The notes beneath the pieces were generated by a model, which had not been told where the DNA came from, did not search any database, and saw only the letters and a list, made by a program, of their open reading frames with translations. A program made the position numbers and the translations under genes. From Diphasiastrum complanatum (taxonomy: Eukaryota > Streptophyta > Lycopodiopsida > Lycopodiales > Lycopodiaceae), in NCBI GenBank assembly GCA_029204225.1, contig CM055113.1, positions 22,143,605-22,207,604 on the forward strand: DNA of 64,000 bases. The letters run 5' to 3'. Within the stretch, counting starts at the first letter, position 1, and every line of letters begins with the position of its first letter. Of this stretch, positions 55,126-64,000 are shown piece after piece.

Positions 55126-55139
55126 TAGGCTCTGATACC
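55126..55139 (-). other. copia-B primer-binding site
   Basis: On - the LTR end (TTTTAACA at 55141) is followed by GGGTATCAGAGCC, matching the initiator Met tRNA site apart from the first base. Confidence 0.8.
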
Positions 55140-55140
55140 C

Positions 55141-55821
55141 TGTTAAAATTACAGCAAATAAGGATCCTAAAACACTTGAAATAATGAGGGAAACAATAGA
55201 TATGATCTCATAAGATTAGCACAACTTGAACCATCAAAATCCATCAAGAATCTATGCCTGAACCTCACTAAATGGCCCAAATCCTTGAAGAAGGCTTCAC
55301 ACGTGTGAAAGTACGGCCTCCCACAGTCTGATTACTATACACCAGACCTACATTCAATCCTATAATCATTAGAAATCACAAGGACTTAAACAATTATGAA
55401 CATAGAGAGCAATTGCACCAATATGAGAGAAAAATCATGAAATTGCTTGATTGATTTTGGTGAGAGATCATCACCTATATATACATGATCCATCACGGTT
55501 TTGGGAAGCTATGAGTAGACCTAAACCTATCCCTAATGCTAATTTTGGTGGATCTTTCATCCCTACCAAGTTAGAGTTGGAATCTTGGAGATCCCTCGAC
55601 AATGTAAAAATTACCAAAAATAGCTCCTACTTTTTCTCTCTTGTATCTAAGCATGATTTGGACTCATTCCAAAGGTTCTATCACTTAGGTCTACTTGAGA
55701 ACATCCTTATGAATGGAATCCTATGCTATTTGGCACGTGTGACAAGCCACATCATGACCATCTAACTATTTACAAGTCATATGACCAAAACTAGTCAAGC
55801 TAGAATTGTGAATTTTTAACA
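55141..55821 (-). repeat. copia-B 5' LTR
   Basis: 681 bases from TGTTAAAATTACAGC to TTTTTAACA. Full-length reference copy for the LTRs at 38516, 50871 and 52044. Confidence 0.92.
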
Positions 55822-57600
55822 CATACTGCACTAGATTTTCAGAATGATATATATATGTATATATATAAGATAGTCACACATTGTCCACATTAGAATGGCA
55901 TGCAATAGAAAAGGCATGTTTTTAAACAAAATATCATAAATACACCACCTTTTACAAGATCACAGATATTCAAAACATATACATGATCTCACAATTAAAT
56001 TTCTTGAATGTTCACCTAATTATGAATAGTCATGTATTGTCCACATTAGAATGGAAAATATTGAAAAAAAAATTTCATAAACAAAATACTATAAATATGC
56101 CACTTGCTACAAGGTCACAAATATTTGCTGATCCAAGGTCGTGAATCTATTGTTCCAACGATGATTTTCCTCGCAATCACAACTTTGATACCAAGTTGAT
56201 AGAATTCTGGATTGATGCAAGCTAGCAATCAGAAACTCTCAAGCTATATCAAGAAGTACTTGACAACAACATTTCTCATTTACCAAAGCAAAGTGATAAT
56301 TATAGGTTATGTATTAGTTATAGCTCAACATATACAAGCCCATCAGTTTCGGAGCCTAGAGAGAGTGAGAGAGAAAAACGAACCATAAAAGAAATGGTCA
56401 AAGATTGCATTGGTACCTATATCACCTCTAACGTTCATGTTTAATTGTATCTCTATATTCTACATATGGATATGCTCCAATGTGAGCTATGATGCTGGGT
56501 AAATTCTCGTCAAAATACTCCATAAGAGAATCTAGGTTTGATGGGTTCATGATCTGATCCTCAAAGAAAAGCTCTATAAATCCAATGAAATGTTTCATCA
56601 TGATTGAAATGAATCAATAGCTAGACTACTAATAGCCCTTTTTCTATGATATAATGAAGGTCTCAATCTCTTAAGGTCCAATAGTTTAGAGTTATCTTTG
56701 ATGCATCCAAGATTCGACATCCTTAGGCCTTTTGAGTCCACCTAGGACTTCACAAGATTAGTGCTTCAGGTATAGCCAAATTTGGATGCCTGATTGGTGG
56801 AAAAAGAGACCCTCAAAAGGTGACATGCTCGACCTTGTTCATCTATAACCTTGTAGCACACTCAAAATTTGGCTCTTTAATGCATCCTATAAATTTCAAA
56901 ATCTTTCTTTAGAAATGGGTGTACATTCAATTAAAAGTGGTGTGTTTGGAGAGTTATCCATACCCTTTTGGTATGGGATGTCCTAGCAATTTGGGCTACC
57001 AATATACTCTATGGATAATTCTTGATAATTTGGGATATGACTGACTTCTAGGACTCATGACTCATGGTCCCCTTCTAGATGGATTGGTTCTCTTAAAAAA
57101 AACATTGGGTATTTATATTAGCTTCAAAAGTCTGAGCTCATAGTCATTGTGGCATAGCCGATACATTCCAAAAAATTGTAAAACCCTAATAGTTACTAGC
57201 AACTAATTTTGAGGGCCGATATAGGTAAGCGGCTCTAGCTCTTTTTTGGGTAGGCTGGGATCCCTAGTTGTCTTCTATTGGTGATACTTTCTTGTCCATT
57301 TTAACATCATAACTAGTTATTTTCGCATAAGTTACCAACAACACTACATTTCAAAGTGTCTATTTTAACTCGATGTTGAGGTGTCATAAAATTGGCTAAC
57401 ACTTGTCTACGGTAGGCGATTAGAGAATATTAGTGGACATCCCTACGTAGAATGACCGAGCACACGAGATTCTTTTGTTTGTCCATTTGCAAGAGGAGGA
57501 GGAAACAACCATGGTCATGAGTCATGGTCATTGACTCAATGGGCACAATAGTGAAGGGAAATTTGTACAAACATGTGTTTAGCAGATAAACAAGATTGAC
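55822..57600. other. Intergenic, with a possible copia primer-binding site
   Basis: No gene seen. At 56184-56193 the - strand reads TGGTATCAAA, preceded by CTATCAACT, which resembles an LTR end and copia primer site. No matching LTR copy lies in the window. The rest is AT-rich flank of DXR. Confidence 0.3.
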
Positions 57601-57619
57601 TTGGTCACCAAAAGTAACG

Positions 57620-57732
57620 TCTCTCTCTCTCATGTATATATATATATATAGCTCTCTCTCTCTCTCACACATGTATATGTATATCTATCTATAGATATAT
57701 ATATATATATGGAGAGAGAGAGAGAGAGAGAG
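57620..57732. repeat. CT/TA/GA microsatellite complex in the DXR promoter
   Basis: (CT)n at 57620-57631 and 57652-57666, (TA)n at 57635-57650 and about 57694-57710, and (GA)n at 57712-57732. CT and GA arms can pair, giving a large hairpin. It ends 126 bases before the DXR ATG. Confidence 0.95.
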
Positions 57733-57858
57733 TGCAATTTTCCTCTCTCAGAAAAGAGCGATCGTATTCTTATCTTTGAGAGTATGATTAATGAATAGCT
57801 GAGACTGATTTTCAGCTCTGATTCTATAGTGGGTTGTTATCTTCGTGTCCCAGCAGCC

Positions 57859-60800
57859 ATGGCGGCACTCACTTCCCAGTCAACTTTTACAGCCCCAACG
57901 TCTCTCAGAGCTTTGGTAAGTGCAGCTCCCCAAGCCCGATAGGTTAATATTCGCTAATGTATTCTTCTTGCCCAGAGCACTGTATAGTTAGAGTTGCAAT
58001 TTGAAGCTCAACGTATGTTCTACAATAATTGATTGTTCGATTTTGTGATTCAGAATGATGCGGGCCTGAGCTTCAAGGACGCGCTCTCGCATTGCAGTCT
58101 CAGATGTCGAGGTATTGCGTTTAGGGCTTTATTTGGTTATATGATTCAAATCTTATGCGGGTGGTGCCAGTTCGATTTGCCGGCTTCGGTTTGGAATACG
58201 AACAAAGCATATCTTAGTTTATGTTCTCGTATGATTGAACTGAATTTTGAGCACTTGATTGTGAAGGTGTTGCTCAAAATGGTAAGAGCAGAGGAGCCTT
58301 AAAAGGCGTGTCCTGTTCCTTGGCTTCTCCACCACCACCTGCATGGCCTGGCAGAGCAACAGTTGTGGGATCAAGGAAGAAGACATGGGATGGTCCAAAG
58401 CCCATTTCCCTCATTGGCTCCACTGGATCTATTGGAACTCAGGTACAAGGGCAGAGTAAACATCAATATTCACCTCATTCTTTCTTGAGGGCCACTATCC
58501 CCACCGTTGAAAACCATTTGTGAACTCTTTCCAACTTTCCAAGTGCATCTATTTGCAACTCTTTAGTCCGGTCCCTTCTAGAAGAAATTCGAGCTGCTAC
58601 TTAAGTGACAATCAATAATTGCATTTTGTCCCATACGCACAAAATGTTCTTGATGGGACCTATCTATACATAAATTGGGCTCAACTCCAGCTAGTTAGAT
58701 GACTGGGCGCCCTTCACACAAGTGAGGTAAAGAGCTTATATTCTTTCTCTCACTAGTTTAATAGAAATTTGTACTTTTGTTCTCCCATTGATGTGTGAGT
58801 GCCACTTAGGGATTGTAAGGGTGCTCTTTCCATTTGTGTGATTGCTTGAGGATATCTTGCTGCTCTTAAGATTTTTGAAACCCTAGTGTTCCTACAGACA
58901 AATTTCTTCATAACTGCATTTCACACATAGGCTTTCAAAGTATGAATGTGCATGCATGTGTGTGTGTGTGTGTTTCAAAATACGTCCCAAAATCCTTGCA
59001 AAACAGGGGGTCTTGGGACATTTTTGGCCTGATAAAGCGCCAAAGTAGCTCATGCCCCGGACTTATATGTAACATGTTTTAGAAATTTGATAATATATTG
59101 AGCAATGCGTGGAAGTTCCATTGCCATTATATTGTAATTGTAATTTTTTCTTTAAGTTAATGTTATCAATTTGAGATTCTTCTCGTGTGTGTGCACTGTG
59201 ATGTAACTCTGAGCTTAGAATGTCTAGATTGCTGATATCCATTTTTTCATACATAACAAAAACACATTACGGATTTTCAACCACTTTAAAGTGGGAAAAA
59301 TGTTTGGTTGCAAGTATGCTTTCTTGTTATGTAATTCATTAAAAAAAACAGGTTGCTCTCGAATGTGTAATGTCACTCTGAGCTTTGAATTACTAGATGC
59401 ACTGTAACCAACCTTATTTTCATAGTACAACTGCTAATAGCCATTTTCAAACATAAACAAAAATAAGTTTTTAATTCTTGACAATTTTAAAGTGAGTGGT
59501 TGCAAGTATGCTTTCCTATTATGTATTTTGTTATATTCAATAGCAATTTGATTTGATGGCTATTAGCATTGATGTAAGGAACCTTATTCTCTAAATCAAT
59601 CCTGAACATTTCTTGTGGGTTATAATTTTATGGTCTTTATTTCAGACTCTGGATATTGCAGCTGAGCATCCAGATAAGTTCAAGGTTGTTGCATTGGCAG
59701 CAGGATCAAATATTGCGCTTCTTGCTGAACAGGTCACTCCAATGAGAATACAAGAAAGAGTTTCTAGTCTAATCCAGATTCATGCCGCCAGGTTCATGTT
59801 AGTCTTGATGTGTGCTAGAAATGCATGATTGGACTTTCTTTGGAAAGTGGAATGGGAATATAGAGAGTGCAATTACTTGGCAATGGCTTGCTAGTTTTGT
59901 CAGTGGTTTTCTTCTGAAGGGAAGCATGTCGGCATTTCTTCATGTGCATGTCAATTTCTATAAAAGGCAGTTATGAATACATGGTTACAAGATTCATGCT
60001 GTATTTTGGTCTATGTATGGCTGAAAGCATGATCTTGCGAATGTTGACCTGTCACGTATCGATTTATTTGATGTTTCTGGTCTTTTATAGACTCGGGCAT
60101 TTCCTTACTTTGACTTGGTTCTCAGATAAGAACATTCAAGCCTAGTCTTGTAGCTATCCGCAATGGAGAGCTGGTTCCCGAGCTAAAATCAGCTATCAAA
60201 GATGTGCAACCACAACCTGAAATTGTATCTGGTGAAGATGGAATTGTTGAGGTATTAGCTTACTTCATACTGTATTACTTTTCATGCTTAGAAGCTGAAC
60301 CACTTTCATCTACTTAACCTCACGTTCTACTTGGCTTCCTTGGAGACCATTTAACTTACCATATAAAGAGACAATGTCCTACTTAGGTTGAAGGTTCTTA
60401 ATTAATTTCATTCTTTTTCTAGTCTTTCTAAGACTTGTTTTATGTTGCATAGCACATCTTACTCATGGCACTTTAGGTTTGTAGGGGGGTTTCTTGAGTT
60501 AAGAAAGTTGAATTCTGCTTTTAAAACTGCAAAAGCAATGACTAGTCTATGAATCTTGTGGGTGACCTTGTGGAGTTTTTTTTCTAGATTGGAGGCATAG
60601 ACATTAGTTTAGAACATAGGGGAATATTGTGGTGTGCTATCTAGAGAAAAGAGAAGGATCTGAAGTTCTGTGTCCTATGTTCCTCTCACTTCTTAACGCT
60701 GACTATATAAGCATCTGTAGGTCAACAATGCATGTGCATAAGTAGAATAGTAGGAAGCATAGGTCAAAATTCATGACCTTTGTAGCATATGAAGTGAACT

Positions 60801-63463
60801 AGAAATAAGTGACAGGCTACAGCTTGAGAGCAGATGACTTATTGACTAGGAGTTTCTAGTAAAGTTTGGACTGGTTGTTCCAAGTGATATTTCTCAAAGT
60901 CAAATTTGATACTTGAATATGGTGTTATTAAGATGATTTGATCACTCAAACATTCTAGGACTTTGAGAATAAGAAATGGACTGAATCCTACATTGACTGG
61001 AATTACACACGGGAAAGTTTTGAGGCAGAAGATGGATATCAATTTCAGGTTACAGTACAAAACTGTTTAGGGCCTATTTAATTTTTAATCTTTTATGGTG
61101 TAGGTTGCCCAGCATCCGGAGGCTGTGACTGTTGTTACTGGCATTGTAGGATGTGCTGGCTTAAAGGTACTGATCTCTCCATTCTTCAAACCATTATTGC
61201 AGTGTTGTTGATCCCTTACAGGAACCTTTTTTATTTTCTCTCGAAACAGGAACCTTTTTGGGATTCAAAAGCTGCATGTTGCCAGTTTTGTCAAATATGA
61301 TGTTCCTTCTTAGACCCATTGTGGGTTATGATACTATATTTGTGCAGCCAACCGTTGCAGCCATAGAAGCAGGGAAAGATATAGCACTGGCAAATAAGGA
61401 GACTCTCATTGCAGGAGGTCCATATGTGCTCCCCCTTGCTCACAAGCATGGCATCAAAATACTGCCAGCTGACTCCGAGCACTCTGCCATTTTCCAGGTA
61501 GTGGGTTGATCAATGATGACCTTTTTTTGGACTTTTGTTTTCTTTCTGTAAATTCTTAGGTTTATTCTTAGTACTATCTGCTCATGAGAATATGATGAAT
61601 ATGGCCACTGTGATATTCTGTTTCTGCCATAAGCTTGGTCATTCTGAATCTGGATGCATGACATTCTTATTGGATCCTTGAATAGTGTATTCAAGGACTT
61701 CCTGAAGGTGGACTACGTCGCATCATTCTCACAGCTTCTGGTGGTTCCTTTAGGTTTGATATAACTTTACACACTTTTCCATTATCATCACCGTTCTGAA
61801 GTCAATACGTTTGCAGTGCTTCAAACCTCACTAAGAACTGTACCTACCTATTTCACATCAAGAAGGAATGAGGACAGTCAAGTGGAAGTGATTGACTCCA
61901 TCTAAGGTCTGAATAGGCAGATTTCAGTCTTAGGCAACCATAAACCATAGACCTATTGTTGGCATAAGTTTCTGAAAGAGGTTCTCAAATGAAGGCTGAG
62001 AATTTCACTCCTTTGCAGGGATTGGCCAGTAGAGAAACTCAAAGATGTTAAACCTGCCGATGCTCTTAAGCATCCCAACTGGAATATGGGAAAAAAGATT
62101 ACAGTGGATTCAGCAACCCTCATGAATAAGGTATTTTAATCTGCAAATCCTGAGTGCATGTGAAAGGGTGTATGTTATTTATTGCACAAGGATCACCTGG
62201 ACTGCTTCACATAGGGCTAAGTCTGTCACTTTGGTCGTACCATAGTTGCAGCGAATCGTGATTCACTGGGTCCGCGATTCGCAAATCTGGGGGCTCTTCA
62301 AAGGCCCATCCTTTTACTGAATTTAAGGACTAAGGAATTAAACTCTGTCATTCAGGGCTTGGAGGTAATTGAGGCACATTATCTTTTTGGAGCTGATTAC
62401 GATAACATTGAAATTATAATCCATCCACAGTCAATTATACATTCCATGGTTGAGACGCAGGTATGCCTTCGTTATTGCTTGGTGCTTTTTCTTGGAGTAG
62501 GGATGAGCTTTACTTGTCAGGAATGCTGAACTTCAAGTTAACTTCAACTTTACTTTAGTTGAAGGTTGTTTCCAGTATATAGAGACGTTGAGACAATTTT
62601 ACTTTTAGAAAGTGTTTCCAAAAGACTACTCATACCTTCAAATTTTTGGAATGATCTAGTTAAGCTATAATGAAATGGTATTTGGTAACAAATCATGATC
62701 ATCTCCCCTGACAGGATTCATCCATTCTGGGCCAGCTGGGTTGGCCTGATATGAGACTACCTATTCTATACACACTTTCTTGGCCTGAAAGAATTCTGTG
62801 CTCTGAGACTTCATGGCCTCGACTTGATTTTGTCAAGTAAGACTTACAATTGCTGATGAATGATCTGAATTGTACATAGCCATCATGAATCCTGTGTCAG
62901 AGTGCTGATATTATTTTACAGGATGGGATCCTTGACTTTCAAAGCTCCTGACCGGGCCAAATATCCATCAATGGATCTTTCTTATGCTGCTGGGAGAGCA
63001 GGAGGTACCATGACTGGTGTTTTAAGCGCTGCAAATGAAAAAGCAGTGGAACTATTTTTGGATGAAAGGTATTTTTCATATGTTTGCCGTTTAAAATATG
63101 AAAATCCTGATGTCCCTTTTTATCATCCAGAGAGTTGTGGTGCTCAATAATATATTTATGTCATTGAACATTCTCTAAGCATGTAAAATATTATCTTTGG
63201 TATGCAGTACCGACTTTATGAGATATAGGTTGGTGGATGAGTGAGTCCTTCGGAATCATTTGCAAGGAGTGACTATCTTATTTTTTCTGTGCAGGATTGG
63301 TTACTTTGATATTATCAAAATCATAGAAAAGACCTGTGAAAAGCACAGAGAAGAGCTTGTTTCTCGGCCTTCTTTGGAGGAAATTGTCCATTATGATCAT
63401 TGGGCCCGAGTTTATGCTGCAAAAATAGCAGAAGCAAGTCCAGCAGCACCTGTTGCAGTCTAA
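57859..63463 (+). CDS. DXR: 1-deoxy-D-xylulose 5-phosphate reductoisomerase, plastidial
   Basis: Converts 1-deoxy-D-xylulose 5-phosphate to 2-C-methyl-D-erythritol 4-phosphate with NADPH, the committed step of the plastid MEP isoprenoid pathway. Thirteen exons, all GT-AG: 57859-57915, 58054-58111, 58267-58442, 59646-59732, 60126-60251, 61104-61166, 61348-61497, 61686-61753, 62019-62130, 62356-62460, 62715-62836, 62922-63068, 63295-63463; 1440 bases, 479 residues, the usual plant length. Residues 1 to about 55 are a Ser/Thr-rich transit region ending at the CS site before PPPPAWPGR (60-68). GSTGSIG (89-95) binds NADPH. Metal ligands D231, E233 and E302, and K299, are kept (ADSEHS; NKGLE). [14 protein letters not shown] (282-295), [14 protein letters not shown] and GRAGGTMTG are also kept. 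SGGSF (257-261) has Ser where most plants have Ala. Start: first ATG, Kozak-like GCCATGGCG. The weakest sites are the exon 3 acceptor (TTGTGAAG) and the exon 4 donor (GTCACT). A functional gene is expected. Confidence 0.96.
58950..58972. repeat. (TG)n microsatellite in DXR intron 3
   Basis: About nine TG dinucleotides following GCATGCA. Confidence 0.85.
59190..59530. repeat. Diverged tandem duplication in DXR intron 3
   Basis: 59190-59350 and 59367-59530 share TAATGT-ACTCTGAGCTT, CATTTT-CA-ACATAA-CAAAAA and TGGTTGCAAGTATGCTTTC in the same order. The two units differ by substitutions and small indels. Confidence 0.75.
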
Positions 63464-63884
63464 ATGGCAAATTGGCTGGGTAAGCGCTCACGAAAGAAAA
63501 AAGGTGCAAGGATGAGATCTGAAGAATTTGAAAGTGTATAATTGTTTGAATTTCTTTCAAATGATTGGTGAGTGGCTCCAGCGCCACCCTTTAATTTGAC
63601 TTGGTTCAAGACAGTGCAGAATTTTATGAGAATGCACTTTGCCACCAGCTGTGAATATAATAGATTGAAACTGACATGATGCTGTTGCAAAGTCATGAGC
63701 TCAGCATGCATTTGGGTAATTAGAGTTTGATTCTTATAATGTAGGAATATTGTGGCAATTCATGAACCGGGGCTGAATTCTGTAGTTCGTGGGCAGACAA
63801 AAGAGCTAGCATCTTTGCCATGGTGTCTTTCATCCTTGTCTGACTCCTCCTCCTTGTTGAAGGGATGCCAAAGTGAATAATAAA
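63464..63884 (+). other. DXR 3' UTR with AATAAA at 63879-63884
   Basis: After the stop codon there is no further ORF. AATAAA at 63879-63884 is the best polyadenylation signal. The transcript end is inferred. Confidence 0.4.
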
Positions 63885-64000
63885 CCATCAGTAGTTCTAT
63901 GTGGGGCAAATTCAGTCAGGAATAACCTGTGAAAAGTCTCTATATTTTCGATAGATTATCCGGGTAGATTGTAGTACCATTTCCTCTTAGTTCCCGTCAA

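Larger units (their letters stand above)
52044..55821 (-). mobile_element. copia-B element, both LTRs and TSD, internally deleted
   Basis: The left LTR is 52044-52588 and the right LTR 55141-55821, both with TGTTAAAA...TTTTAACA ends. The flanks carry identical 5-bp CATAC (52039-52043 and 55822-55826). The interior has a primer-binding site and a polypurine tract (AGTGAGGAGGAG, complement of 52589-52600). It encodes only the end of integrase, RT and RNase H; gag, protease and most of the integrase are deleted. Confidence 0.93.

Noticed and set aside
58288..58297. Alternative DXR exon 3 acceptor at GAGCAG
   Set aside because: Joining exon 2 to this site gives an immediate stop, whereas 58267 keeps the frame and the expected residues before the PPPPAWPGR block.
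1..64000. tRNA, rRNA or snoRNA genes
   Set aside because: No cloverleaf with A and B boxes or rRNA core sequence was seen by eye. The tRNA-like words found are retrotransposon primer-binding sites. A tRNAscan-SE run would settle it.

Overview
The window is plant nuclear DNA. It holds interrupted eukaryotic genes with GT-AG introns, layers of Ty1/copia and Ty3/gypsy LTR retrotransposons, a CACTA-type transposon remnant, and a plastid-pathway gene with an N-terminal transit region. The organism cannot be named from the sequence. The N-terminus of the DXR protein does not look like the usual angiosperm start, and repeat density is high, so a gymnosperm is possible (inference only).

Host genes. 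(1) A complete 13-exon DXR gene on the + strand (57859-63463). It encodes 1-deoxy-D-xylulose-5-phosphate reductoisomerase, the committed enzyme of the plastidial MEP isoprenoid pathway, and the joined exons read open for 479 residues. (2) A DUF688-type protein gene on the - strand (25205-26461). (3) The last two exons of an unrecognised spliced gene on the - strand (22015-22413), joined in phase by good splice sites and stranded among retroelement debris. I see no operons, CRISPR arrays, rRNA or tRNA genes.

Mobile DNA, left to right. 1-4012: chromovirus gypsy pol on -, with its protease split by a strand switch. 4013-4800: copia-A LTR fragment. 5051-5937: a gypsy-type LTR with adjacent primer-binding-like site. 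5938-9220: mostly unassigned sequence with a gypsy integrase scrap and a possible GIY-YIG-like fragment. 9225-12854: internally deleted gypsy (gag plus LTR pieces). 12960-21005: a large gypsy on -, with pol at 21005-17450, a broken extra ORF behind pol (16351-13815) and an LTR-like sequence; its reverse transcriptase is interrupted by a solo LTR (19385-20543) with a 5-bp target duplication. 22550-24600: small copia and gypsy scraps. 28131-31793: LINE-like scrap, gypsy LTR and integrase, LTR fragment. 33534-34871: well-preserved gypsy gag. 34990-35835: compound tandem array. 36085-36640: copia scraps. 37255-43030: CACTA-like transposase remnant with a degenerate repeat zone in front. 43073-50190: a copia-A element on - nested inside the LTR of a related copia on +. 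52044-55821: copia-B on -, with both LTRs and a perfect CATAC duplication but a deleted interior.

The retroelement proteins are almost all frameshifted or stopped, so the region looks like old nested insertions around a few host genes. DXR sits at the right edge, with a CT/TA/GA microsatellite just upstream and a diverged tandem duplication in intron 3.
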